A stretch of 64,000 nt of DNA, taken from Candidatus Saccharicenans subterraneus. GTDB lineage: Bacteria > Acidobacteriota > Aminicenantia > Aminicenantales > Saccharicenantaceae. Shown in pieces: positions 43,684-52,609 of the stretch (the first letter of the stretch is position 1; each line of letters opens with the position of its first letter). Under the pieces are notes generated by a model. The model saw only the letters and a program-made list of their open reading frames with translations. It made no database searches and was not told where the DNA came from. The stretch covers positions 1-64,000 of the forward strand of contig QUAH01000013.1 of the NCBI GenBank assembly GCA_003426165.1, given 5' to 3'. Both the position numbers and the translations under genes were made by a program.

Positions 43684-44940
43684 ATGATCTGGGATAGCAA
43701 GGAAGACAGGTATAAGCTTATATTCGATACCGTTCCCACCCCGGCCCTGCTCCTGGATCTTGATAACAATATAGAGGATTTTAACGACCGCTGCCTGGAA
43801 TATTTTCCCAGCCCCGAATTCCACAAGGTACTGTACGGGAGCAAGGTTCCCGTCTCGCGGATTTTCCCCTGGCTGGCCAATTCCCTCTCGGCCCTGAGCT
43901 CGGGCAACTCCAGGGAGCTGACCTTCGAGCAACAGGTGGCCTCCGATAAGGGCCGGCTCATCTTCCAGGTCAGGGTCAAGAAGATTCTTGACCCGTTTGA
44001 CAACCACCGCAGCACCCTGGTGGTCATGAACGATATCACCACCATCGTCGAGGCCGAAGAAAAGGTCAAGAGGGCCCGCGATTTTTACCTGACCCTGTTC
44101 GAGGAATTCCCGGCCATGATCTGGCGGGCCGGGACCGACGGCCGGTTTGACTATTTCAACCGGGCCTGGCTGGCTTTTACCGGCCGGAGTGCCGAAGAAG
44201 AGGCCGGCCTGGGCTGGCTGCAGAACCTGCCGGAGCCAGACAAGAAGAGATTCCAGCTGAGTTATGAATCTGCCCTTCAGGATAGAAGACCCTTTGAGGT
44301 TGAGTTCCGGATGAAACGGTTTGACGGCCAGGTCCGCTGGGTCCTGTGCGTCGGCCGTCCCTTCAATGGCCTGGACGGGGAGTTTGCCGGGTTTATCGGT
44401 TCCTGCTATGACATCACCGAGAGGAAAAACCAGGAAGAACAGCTGGCTTACCAGGCCCTGCATGACCCCCTGACCGGTCTGCCCAATCGCCGCATGCTGG
44501 AAGTGATCCTGCCCCGGCTGATCGAGGAAAGTGCCCAGGGGAAGTCCAGCGCTCTGTTCTTCATCGACCTGGATAATTTCAAGCTGGTCAACGACAACTT
44601 CGGCCACCACGTGGGTGACAGCCTGCTGGTGGAGCTGGGCCGGATAATCCAGAAGCAGCTGCGGTCGGGCGACAGGTTAATCCGCCTGGGTGGGGACGAG
44701 TTCGCCATCCTGCTGGACGGAATTCAGAGGAAGGAAGCGGAGGCCATAGCTTCCCGGCTTCTGGAAAGCGTGGCCAATTACCAGTTCGTTACCCCCCAGA
44801 AATCCTTCAACCTGTTTCTGAGCATTGGCGTGGCCATGGTCACCGGTCAGGTCGACCAGGAAATAATCATGTCCAGGGCCGATACCGCCATGTACCAGGC
44901 CAAGGAACGCGGGGGAAACCAGTACGTTATTTATGATTGA
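43684..44940 (+). CDS. PAS-PAS-GGDEF diguanylate cyclase
   Basis: The 418-residue cytoplasmic protein has two PAS domains (about 5-125 and 130-250, the second ending in DITERKNQEEQ) and a GGDEF domain (about 255-415). The active site is an intact RLGGDEFAIL. RSGD lies exactly five residues before GGDEF, matching the RxxD inhibitory site that binds c-di-GMP. The signal sensed by the PAS domains cannot be read. It probably makes c-di-GMP with feedback control. It stands alone, downstream of a perfect palindrome. Confidence 0.88.
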   Translation: MIWDSKEDRYKLIFDTVPTPALLLDLDNNIEDFNDRCLEYFPSPEFHKVLYGSKVPVSRIFPWLANSLSALSSGNSRELTFEQQVASDKGRLIFQVRVKKILDPFDNHRSTLVVMNDITTIVEAEEKVKRARDFYLTLFEEFPAMIWRAGTDGRFDYFNRAWLAFTGRSAEEEAGLGWLQNLPEPDKKRFQLSYESALQDRRPFEVEFRMKRFDGQVRWVLCVGRPFNGLDGEFAGFIGSCYDITERKNQEEQLAYQALHDPLTGLPNRRMLEVILPRLIEESAQGKSSALFFIDLDNFKLVNDNFGHHVGDSLLVELGRIIQKQLRSGDRLIRLGGDEFAILLDGIQRKEAEAIASRLLESVANYQFVTPQKSFNLFLSIGVAMVTGQVDQEIIMSRADTAMYQAKERGGNQYVIYD

Positions 44941-45051
44941 TACCGTCTGTTTCCTGACCGCTCCTGCCAGGTGACTTTTCCCTTCTATTGATTTTGTCTT
45001 TATTTGCTCGGTGTACTGTATTAAAATTGGGCTCTAAGGCAGGAGATGGAA

Positions 45052-45684
45052 ATGACCGCCGCAATTAAAAAACAGGTGCTTCTTATTTGTCTTCTGGGGC
45101 TTTTATCATTAACCACCGATCTTGCCGCCGGAATTATGATCCGACCCGGTTTCAAGCTGGGCGGCGGGGTTTCCAGCAATTTCGGACAGGATACCTATCA
45201 GCAGCAGTGGCAACCATCACTCCAGGCCGGGGTATTTGTGGAACTCGCTCTAGGAAACCGCCTGGCCGCCCAGGCCGAACTTAACTTTGTCCGGAAAGGC
45301 TCGGTCTACCGACTGGATTCGGACGGCCTGGAGTACGTGGAAAGGTACCTTTTTGACTACCTGGAGCTTCCCGTCCTGGTCAAATATTATTTTGCCAGCA
45401 TAAAAAAGCTACAATTCTATGTTTATGCCGGGCCCTCAGTCGCCCTGAACCTGAAGGCCAGGCTCAGGGTGACCTTTGATGACCTGGAAGAAACGGTTGT
45501 GGTTGATAACCTCCAGGGTACCGACCTCCTGCTGAACGGCGGAGCCGGTGCGGCCATGAACCTTAAACCGGGCAGTCTCTTTCTGGAAGTGCGCTACAGT
45601 CACGGATTGAAATCGGTGGCCACCGAGCCCGAAGCTGATATCCGGAACAAGAGCCTGCTCCTCCTGGCCGGCTTCAAATTCTGA
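45052..45684 (+). CDS. Outer membrane beta-barrel protein (PorT-like)
   Basis: The 210-residue protein has a signal peptide (residues 7-26) followed by alternating amphipathic strands: IRPGFKLGGGVSSNF, LQAGVFVELALGNRLAAQAELNFVRKG, FDYLELPVLVKYYF and FYVYAGPSVALNL. The final FKF is a barrel-type C-terminus. This is the outer membrane beta-barrel family PF13568. AGGAG lies six bases before the ATG at 45052; the ATG at 45046 is too close to it. The function is unknown, and the neighbour on the other strand is the M14 peptidase. Confidence 0.75.
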   Translation: MTAAIKKQVLLICLLGLLSLTTDLAAGIMIRPGFKLGGGVSSNFGQDTYQQQWQPSLQAGVFVELALGNRLAAQAELNFVRKGSVYRLDSDGLEYVERYLFDYLELPVLVKYYFASIKKLQFYVYAGPSVALNLKARLRVTFDDLEETVVVDNLQGTDLLLNGGAGAAMNLKPGSLFLEVRYSHGLKSVATEPEADIRNKSLLLLAGFKF

Positions 45685-45694
45685 CCGTCCCGGT

Positions 45695-48600
45695 TTATTT
45701 CTTAAGGCTGCCGGGCCGCCTTCTCTGGAATTCAATCCTGATCCTGTTCTGGACCTCTTCTTCTATAACCGCAGTGTCGAAGACCAACCCGGCCAGGTAC
45801 CGGGCATGAGCCCGCAGGTAGGCCACCCCCTGCCGGCATAGAAAGTCGAGCCAGGAGCCGGTGGCCGTTTCATCCATCACCTCGGGGGTCTGTTCCACCA
45901 GGGTCATCTGGCTGCGCTGGTTCAGGCGGGTTTCGGCCGAAGACTGCCTCCGGGCAAAGATATTCAGTCCGTCGTATATCTCCAGGGGTGAAACGAAGGG
46001 AGACCAGCGCCTGGCCCAGCGGTCATAACGGGAATAGAATTTCTGGTTGGAGTCCCGAATTCCAGGCGTGGAATTCATCTCATCGATCAGGATCTTCTTG
46101 AGCTCTTCGGCCGCCTCGCGGTAGGGCCGGTAGATATCCAGGCTCAGCTGGCGATAATAGGTGAACCAGCCCTTGGGAATCCAGTAATCGCGGAAGAGGT
46201 AGGGTGAATATCCGGAGAACATCTGGACCCATTCGTGGGAAGGATAACCATGCAGGTTCAGGTAGATGTCGGGCAGCCAGTCGCGGTTAATCCGGGCCCG
46301 GACCCTGGCTTCCGGCAGCAGCGGCTGGCCCAGGCCCACCTGGTAGCCGATGTCAACTCCAAGCGAGCTGTACCTCCCGGCGTGCAGGCTGTGGAAGGGT
46401 TCGTTCTTCCACAGGTCCAGGGCCAGGGCCGCCCCGTCCGGGTTTTCCATGGGCTGGATGACCACCGAGAATTTCTTGAGAAAGTCCTGGTAGCTCCGGT
46501 CGGAGGCCAGCAACTTCGCAAACAGCAGCGAATAGTTGGTGGCCGCAACTTCGTTGGCATGCTGGCGGGCGGTCAGGTGAAGCACCGGTTTTAAGGTGAT
46601 GAGCCTGGGCAGGGAAACATAGTCACCGGCCGGAAGGTAAATTTCCAGGACCGGCACCGGTCTTCCCTCGTAGGAATAACCGCCGACATAACTCCTGATG
46701 GCCGGGTGCCGTCCCAGTCCGGCGGCTATCTTGAGGCACTCTTCCGGTCCGATTATCCGGTCGGTGGGAATGTCAACGGCCGGTTCTGCAGTCCCTGGGA
46801 TTGTGCTCACGGGCGAGGCCGGGGCTGCCGGGATTGTCCTTTCGGTGTGAAGGTCCTGGTATTGAATTCTTATTTTAAGGTTCTGGACTCCGGGGAAGGA
46901 GAAAAACTGGTTACCTATCGCCTTTTCCCTCTGTCGGGACAAGATCTCCAGCATCGAGGCCAGGAGGGTGTAATCGGTTTCTTTCTCCGCCTGGAGCGAA
47001 ATGCTAGCCAATTCCAGCCGGTCACGGCTGGCGTCATACACCAGCTCATCCAGGCGGAGGCTCTTGGGTTTTATCGGGCTGAATTCCAGGGTTTTCCTGG
47101 CTGGCGGCCGGCCGCCGGCGGTCCAGCTAAGGGTCATGGTCGGTTTTCTGGACCGGAAGTCTTCCAGCTTGAAACTGACCCTGGGGGTCTGGCCTTCGCT
47201 TGAAGGATGAATGACAGGCATGACGTTGCCCGGAGCTGAAGAACGGGAGGCGTCGGCCGGAAGACTCAGGTCTTCCTCGGTCCAGCCGGTTATGGCCCGC
47301 AGAAAGTCCAGGGTGTCGAAATAGATTTCATCGTGCAGCGCTTCCAGGGAACTTACGATTTCCTCGTCCAGTCCGAGGCGGTAATCCGGCTCGCTCAACC
47401 ACAACTCCAGGGTCAGCCTTTTGAAATAGGGCTGCTTGGCGAAGGTCGGCTCGTGCCCGGTCTTTTGCAGGACGAAGTCACGGAGCGGCCTGAGGATTTC
47501 ATCCTGGTAGAATTCCCAGAATTTTTCCGGGTCGGTCTGGACCGACGTTTCCAGCAGGCTTTGGCCGTTCTGGCTGACCCGGCACCAGCCGGTGGTGATG
47601 GTCACGGTTCCCCAGTCGGGCATAAGACGCAGAAAGGGAATCTCCCTGGTACTGGGTGAAAAATCATCCTGCCAGAGAAGCTGGTCCTGGCGGTCAAAGA
47701 CCCGGACCTCGTATGTGGCCCCGGAAGCCGGCTTTTTTTCGAACTGGATGTTTTCAACAGGAAGACTCAGTTCGGAGGCTAGAATTTCGTCCACAGGATA
47801 GAGTTCCTGGAGCCAGCGGTTGGGGTCAGTATAAAATCTCTTGATTTTTCCTCCGGGTTGATCCTCAACCCCGGCGAAGCGGACGAGAACTCTCTGGACC
47901 GGAAGGTTCTTAAGGCGGGGGAGAACTCTTTCGGTCAGCCAGAAAAAGCCGGGCTTGTAGGCCGAGAGAACCTCGACTTCACCCCGGAAGTTTTTAGCCC
48001 GGAGGAGCTCTTCAACCTGCTGCCGGACTTTCTGTCTCACCGCCGGAGATTCGCTCAGGCCCAGGCTGATCATAATTCCATCGGGCCGGCTGATTTTATC
48101 CAGGGCCTCTCGCACCAGGCCGAGGGCGGCCTCGGCTTCCCAGGCCCATTCCCTGGCTCCACTCAGAACCTCGACCGGACGGTCCATGGCCTCGACTGTG
48201 ACTTTTAGCTGGGTGCCGGGCAGTTCTTTGTCCAGAAAAGATTTGACTTCCTGTCCAAAAGCCGGGTTTTCCCGGGGTAGGTTAATGGTGACCTCCAGGT
48301 TTTCCGGTTGTTCTCGGCCGAGCTTCTTTATTTCTTCGGCCAGGCGGTCCAGGAAATAGGCCTCGGCGGCTCCATTTTTCCCTTCCAGGAATTTTTCTGT
48401 TTCTTCTTTCAACCTGGAAATTTCCGGCTCACCTTTCCTGAATTCGGTCAGGTAGGGGAATTTCTGGCTGAAGTAGGCCAGGGTGTTATCAAGGACCTCG
48501 ATTGAGGAGGCCTGGATCAGTAGCGAATCGGAGGACCCGGGTGCCGAGGGCAATATCTTTATCAATCCCTGCCCCGGACCAAGCTCGGGCAGCTTTAACT

Positions 48601-49828
48601 TGCCTTTTCGAATCAGCTCCCGGGTAAGAGAATTCTCGCCTACCAAAATTGGTGCTACCAGGGCTTTCGGGTTTTCAATTTCTTTATCCAGGTAGACCAG
48701 GGGAAAGGAGCCCCCGGCTGTTTCCAGCATCAGCCTGGTGGCCAGGAGCTGAAGGTTTCGACCGGAATAATCGGCCGGAATGATAACGGCTGTTTCTATT
48801 CCATCGGCAATTCCGTCGCCGTTGCGGTCGGCATAGAGCCCCCTGGTGGAAAAAACCTCGGTCAGGTCATACTGCCTGGGTTTTTCCGGAACCCTGGGAA
48901 TTTCCTTGAAGCCTGGCGTCAGAAGGCGTCGGGAAGAGCCTGGCCGGGGCAGGCTGACCCTGTCCTCCCGGCCCGGAGAATTCAGGACGAATTCCAGGCT
49001 GGCACAGGCCGGGTAGGCCAGGATTTCTGTATTCTGCCCGAGGTTTCTCTCCCGGGATAGCTGGCGAAGGGAAGCTGCCACTCTTTCCAGGTCGGAGAGC
49101 TGAGAAAAATCGAGCTTCACAGTTAGAGAAGCAATCTCGCCCGCGGCCTCAAAGTTAATTGAATTCAGGCTGGCCGGGAGGCCGGTTGATGGCGGGAAGG
49201 TATACCGCAACCTGGTGACGGACACTCCTTTCGCACTGACCTTGACTCCTTCCAGGAATTTTTTCAGGTCTTTTTCCAGGCTTTCGTAGGTATAGCCGGA
49301 TTCCCGGCCCCAGATTTCCCAGAAGTATGGCCAGCGCAGGAAAAAAGCCCGTCCGGTCTGGAGCAGGGTTTGGGGCGAGCCTCCCAGGCAGACCAGCCCG
49401 GATTGTCCCTGGTAATTGAAAGTTGCCACCAGTCCTTCATTGGGTTTTAGGCTGCCCGGGTCGATCTTTTCAGCCGCCAGGATTTTCCTGGCCAGCTTCA
49501 GCCTGGAGCCGATCAGTACCGGGTTCTTCAGGCGTGAGAAGTCCCTGACTTCCGATTCCAGGTAAACCAGCTTGAAGTCCAGGGCCAGGCTCTCCAGGTT
49601 GACCCTGGCGGCCAGGTCGGCGGCCAGGGCTGTTTCTTCGGCCAGGGGATTATCAGGGATGATTATGGCCAGGGCGATTTTCTCACTAAGACCATCACCA
49701 TCTTCGTCCAGGAGAGTTTTCCCCTGGCGGAAAAGCTGTGACAGGCTGAAATCACCGGAGGCTGCCGGGCTGGCCAGCAGCCAAAAAATAATGAAGCATA
49801 AGATTAATAAGATTGATCTCCGTCGCAT
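45695..49828 (-). CDS. Giant secreted M14 zinc carboxypeptidase with duplicated N-terminal modules
   Basis: About 1,377-1,387 residues (starts at 49858, 49840 or 49828; the last has GAGGG five bases upstream and gives a clean signal peptide). Using numbering from 49858, residues 36-205 and 331-485 are two copies of one module, each opening with a Ca-binding-like loop (DEDGDG at 51-56, DRNGDG at 344-349) and closing with KFLEG. A long mixed region follows. The C-terminal part is an M14 peptidase: TARQHANE supplies the HxxE zinc ligands and NLHGYPSH a later histidine. M14 enzymes remove C-terminal residues or cut peptidoglycan peptides. It probably acts in the periplasm or outside the cell. M14 proteins are usually 300-900 residues. 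Confidence 0.8.
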   Translation of the reverse strand: MRRRSILLILCFIIFWLLASPAASGDFSLSQLFRQGKTLLDEDGDGLSEKIALAIIIPDNPLAEETALAADLAARVNLESLALDFKLVYLESEVRDFSRLKNPVLIGSRLKLARKILAAEKIDPGSLKPNEGLVATFNYQGQSGLVCLGGSPQTLLQTGRAFFLRWPYFWEIWGRESGYTYESLEKDLKKFLEGVKVSAKGVSVTRLRYTFPPSTGLPASLNSINFEAAGEIASLTVKLDFSQLSDLERVAASLRQLSRERNLGQNTEILAYPACASLEFVLNSPGREDRVSLPRPGSSRRLLTPGFKEIPRVPEKPRQYDLTEVFSTRGLYADRNGDGIADGIETAVIIPADYSGRNLQLLATRLMLETAGGSFPLVYLDKEIENPKALVAPILVGENSLTRELIRKGKLKLPELGPGQGLIKILPSAPGSSDSLLIQASSIEVLDNTLAYFSQKFPYLTEFRKGEPEISRLKEETEKFLEGKNGAAEAYFLDRLAEEIKKLGREQPENLEVTINLPRENPAFGQEVKSFLDKELPGTQLKVTVEAMDRPVEVLSGAREWAWEAEAALGLVREALDKISRPDGIMISLGLSESPAVRQKVRQQVEELLRAKNFRGEVEVLSAYKPGFFWLTERVLPRLKNLPVQRVLVRFAGVEDQPGGKIKRFYTDPNRWLQELYPVDEILASELSLPVENIQFEKKPASGATYEVRVFDRQDQLLWQDDFSPSTREIPFLRLMPDWGTVTITTGWCRVSQNGQSLLETSVQTDPEKFWEFYQDEILRPLRDFVLQKTGHEPTFAKQPYFKRLTLELWLSEPDYRLGLDEEIVSSLEALHDEIYFDTLDFLRAITGWTEEDLSLPADASRSSAPGNVMPVIHPSSEGQTPRVSFKLEDFRSRKPTMTLSWTAGGRPPARKTLEFSPIKPKSLRLDELVYDASRDRLELASISLQAEKETDYTLLASMLEILSRQREKAIGNQFFSFPGVQNLKIRIQYQDLHTERTIPAAPASPVSTIPGTAEPAVDIPTDRIIGPEECLKIAAGLGRHPAIRSYVGGYSYEGRPVPVLEIYLPAGDYVSLPRLITLKPVLHLTARQHANEVAATNYSLLFAKLLASDRSYQDFLKKFSVVIQPMENPDGAALALDLWKNEPFHSLHAGRYSSLGVDIGYQVGLGQPLLPEARVRARINRDWLPDIYLNLHGYPSHEWVQMFSGYSPYLFRDYWIPKGWFTYYRQLSLDIYRPYREAAEELKKILIDEMNSTPGIRDSNQKFYSRYDRWARRWSPFVSPLEIYDGLNIFARRQSSAETRLNQRSQMTLVEQTPEVMDETATGSWLDFLCRQGVAYLRAHARYLAGLVFDTAVIEEEVQNRIRIEFQRRRPGSLKK

Positions 49829-50093
49829 TTTAACCCTCATCGCCCTGAATTTTATCATTTATCAGGAGGCCTGGTAAAAGTTTTTAAGCGGCCGGGAGAA
49901 CGGCGGGCCTTGATCGAAATGGAGGCAGAAGGGACAGGCCTAAAATTCTGTTTGTATTTATTTCCACCGCTGAAGATAATAAAAAGAGAAATATGTTTTT
50001 CGGAGTTTCGGGCCGACTAATTATCTGTCCGGTTATCTTTCCAGGAAACGTATCTGAATATTATGGCGAGCAGGCCTGATTAAAGGAGGTCTC

Positions 50094-52100
50094 ATGACAA
50101 CCAATGCTTTTATTCGCTTTTTAATATTTACCATGATCCTGCTGGTTGGATCGGTCATTTCTGCCTGGTTGCCCGGACAGGGGAGGGCGGCTTCCGGGGT
50201 CTCGGTCAGCTCCCCTGATAACCGGGTTGAGGTGAAAATTGAACTCGGAAACCAGATTGCTTACTCGGTCTATTATGATGGAAAACAGGTCCTGGCCCCG
50301 TCTCCGGTGTCCATGACCATAAACGACAACGTGGTCCTGGGCCGGAGACCGGTCCTGGAGAATGCTGCCAGAACCAAGGTGGATAAGACCATCAACCCCC
50401 CGGTCAGGGAAAAAAGGGCCGTGATCGTTGATAAATATAATGAGGTTAACCTCAAGTTCAGGGGAAATTTCGGCCTGGTTTTCAGGGTCTATAATGATGG
50501 CCTGGCCTACAGGTTCTATACAGGCTACCGGGCCCCGATAAAGGTTCGAGCCGAGGAGGCCAGATTTAATTTTCCCGACAATTACCAGGTCTATTTTCCT
50601 TTCACCAGGGGTTTTCATACCTCCTTTGAAAGCAATTACAGCTACCTGCCGCTCAAGGATATTGGCCAGGAACGTTTTGGTTTTGCCCCGGTGGTGGTGG
50701 AAATACCAGACGGGCCCAGGGTGGCCATCACCGACGTGGCCGTCGATGATTACCCGGGGATGTTCCTGACCGGGAGCGACCAGGGCCAGCCCGGGCTGAT
50801 GGGGAAATTTGCTCCCTACCCGCTGGAAGAAAAATTGCGTGACAAGAGCGACCGGGAGCTGGAGGTGACCAGGGCAGCCGATTACATCGCTGAAACCAGG
50901 GGTGGCCGGCAGTATCCCTGGCGGCTGATCGTTCTGGCCGAAAAGGATGCCGACCTCATCAGCACCGATATCGTCTACCGGCTGTCCCCGGAGCTGGAAC
51001 TCAGGGATACTTCCTGGATCAAGCCGGGCAAGGTGGCCTGGGATTGGTGGAATGCCAACAATATTTACGGTGTGGATTTCAGGGCCGGGATCAATACCGA
51101 GACCTATAAGTACTACATAGATTTTGCTTCAAAATACGGGATTGAGTACATCATCCTGGACGAGGGCTGGTCGGACCCGGCCGACCTGTTCAAGGTTAAC
51201 CCGGAGATAAACCTGGAAGAGCTGGTGAGGTATGGCCAGCAGAAGAATGTGGGGCTGATTCTCTGGTGCGTCTGGCTGACCCTGGACCGACAGCTGGACC
51301 GGGCCCTGGATTATTTTCAGAAAATCGGGGTTAAGGGGATAAAGGTTGATTTCATGGACAGGGATGACCAGAAGATGGTCAATTTTTACCGGCGCTGCGC
51401 GGCCGCGGCCGCCCGGCGTCGTCTGCTGGTCGACTTCCACGGTGCCCATAAGCCGGTCGGACTGAGAAGGGCTTTTCCAAATATTCTGACCAAGGAAGGG
51501 GTGCTCGGCCTGGAATACAGCAAGTGGAGCACCCAGGTTACCCCCGACCACGACCTGATGCTGCCATTTCTCAGGATGCTGGCCGGGCCGATGGATTACA
51601 CCCCCGGGGCCATGCGCAATGCCCAGGAAAGACAGTTCCGGGCCGTGTTCGATGTGCCCATGAGCCAGGGCACCAGGTGCCACCAGCTGGCCATGTATGT
51701 TGTCTACGAATCACCGCTCCAGATGCTGTGCGATTCTCCCTCCGCCTACATGAGGGAGCCTGAGATCATGGATTTCCTGTCAAAGGTGCCCACGGTCTGG
51801 GACGAGACCAGGGTCCTGGAAGCCAAGATTGGAGACTTCGCGGTGGTGGCCAGGAAGAACGGAGAAAACTGGTACCTGGGAGCCATGACCGACTGGACGC
51901 CAAGGGAATTTGAGCTGAAACTGGATTTCCTGGAGCCGGGTAAGCTCTGGATGGCCGACCTCTGGCTGGACGGCCCTAATGCCGGCCGTTTTGCCTCCGA
52001 TTTCAGCCACCAGAGCCTTAAGATTGCTTCCGGGGAGACAATTAAATTGAAACTGGCCCCCGGTGGGGGAGCCGTGGTCAGGTTGATTCCGGCCAGGTGA
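50094..52100 (+). CDS. Glycoside hydrolase family 97 (alpha-glucosidase/alpha-galactosidase)
   Basis: The 668-residue secreted protein has a signal peptide (about 1-33), an N-terminal beta-sandwich (SSPDNRVEVKIELGNQIAYSVYYDGKQVL), a central barrel (KVAWDWWNANNIYGVDF, YIILDEGWSDP) and a C-terminal beta domain. GH97 includes inverting SusB-type and retaining enzymes; the latter use an Asp nucleophile. IKVDFMDRDD here has an aspartate at that place, and KEGVLGLEYSKW provides a candidate acid/base, which together suggests a retaining alpha-galactosidase-like enzyme. It is divergent from the M14 gene across about 265 bp and has no adjacent sugar transporter. Confidence 0.87.
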   Translation: MTTNAFIRFLIFTMILLVGSVISAWLPGQGRAASGVSVSSPDNRVEVKIELGNQIAYSVYYDGKQVLAPSPVSMTINDNVVLGRRPVLENAARTKVDKTINPPVREKRAVIVDKYNEVNLKFRGNFGLVFRVYNDGLAYRFYTGYRAPIKVRAEEARFNFPDNYQVYFPFTRGFHTSFESNYSYLPLKDIGQERFGFAPVVVEIPDGPRVAITDVAVDDYPGMFLTGSDQGQPGLMGKFAPYPLEEKLRDKSDRELEVTRAADYIAETRGGRQYPWRLIVLAEKDADLISTDIVYRLSPELELRDTSWIKPGKVAWDWWNANNIYGVDFRAGINTETYKYYIDFASKYGIEYIILDEGWSDPADLFKVNPEINLEELVRYGQQKNVGLILWCVWLTLDRQLDRALDYFQKIGVKGIKVDFMDRDDQKMVNFYRRCAAAAARRRLLVDFHGAHKPVGLRRAFPNILTKEGVLGLEYSKWSTQVTPDHDLMLPFLRMLAGPMDYTPGAMRNAQERQFRAVFDVPMSQGTRCHQLAMYVVYESPLQMLCDSPSAYMREPEIMDFLSKVPTVWDETRVLEAKIGDFAVVARKNGENWYLGAMTDWTPREFELKLDFLEPGKLWMADLWLDGPNAGRFASDFSHQSLKIASGETIKLKLAPGGGAVVRLIPAR

Positions 52101-52162
52101 AGGGCGGGAGTTAACCCCCCTGGCTCGCCGGAGAGAAGTGGTGGGGGGCGGTTCGGCTCGCC

Positions 52163-52188
52163 AATATATGAAAAAATATTCATATATT
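52163..52188. repeat. AT-rich inverted repeat after the GH97 gene
   Basis: AATATATGAA (52163-52172) pairs perfectly with TTCATATATT (52179-52188) over a six-base loop. The stem has only two G-C pairs and no T-tract, so it is more likely a protein site or replication/recombination hairpin than an efficient terminator. Confidence 0.4.
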
Positions 52189-52254
52189 ACTGATTATAAA
52201 TAAATTAAAGCCACCTTCCGGTTTCTTCTGGCAGTATCCATTCGGGTTATTTTA

Positions 52255-52263
52255 TGCTATAAT
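52255..52263 (+). promoter_or_regulatory. Extended -10 element in the spoIID upstream region
   Basis: TGCTATAAT at 52255-52263 is a perfect extended -10 box. The -35 position is not conserved. It lies 350 bp before the SpoIID-like gene and could drive a long leader or a small RNA. Confidence 0.35.
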
Positions 52264-52327
52264 AAACATCGTTCTGGAAGCGGGTCTTAAGGGCTTTGGC
52301 CGGAGGCTGAAGCTCTTCAAAAAAGTC

Positions 52328-52356
52328 TTGACATAACCCGTTTTCAGGCCTAAATT
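52328..52356 (+). promoter_or_regulatory. Sigma70-type promoter for the SpoIID-like gene
   Basis: TTGACA (52328-52333), 17-nt spacer, TAAATT (52351-52356). The predicted transcript starts near 52363 with a leader of almost 250 nt. Confidence 0.6.
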
Positions 52357-52370
52357 ATGGTCAAGGGAAC

Positions 52371-52410
52371 ACAATATATTGTATAGGTAAAAGATGGTAG
52401 ACTATATAGT
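52371..52410. promoter_or_regulatory. Two short palindromes just downstream of the promoter
   Basis: ACAATATATTGT (52371-52382) and ACTATATAGT (52401-52410) are both perfect palindromes, with centres 29 bp apart. They start about 8 bp after the predicted transcript start, a place where a repressor would block transcription. Confidence 0.4.
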
Positions 52411-52609
52411 GGTTTTTGCCGATATAATTTATGGTTTCAACTTGCCCCATACCAGTTATCTCATCCTTCCACCAGGTTTTGGCTTGACCCGTGGAAACGG
52501 CGGTCTTCATCGGGCTGCCGGGCTATCCTCAAGGGGAAAAAGCCAATCGGTCATCTGCCCGAGTTGACGGGCCTGAGATAAAAAAAAATAAAAGGAAAAA
52601 AGGCTCAAA

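Larger units (their letters stand above)
52101..52609. other. Gene-free stretch rich in regulatory-looking sequence
   Basis: No reading frame of coding character is visible. It holds an AT-rich hairpin (52163-52188), an extended -10 element, a good promoter and two short palindromes, each listed separately. The base composition is much more AT-rich than the neighbouring genes. Confidence 0.5.
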
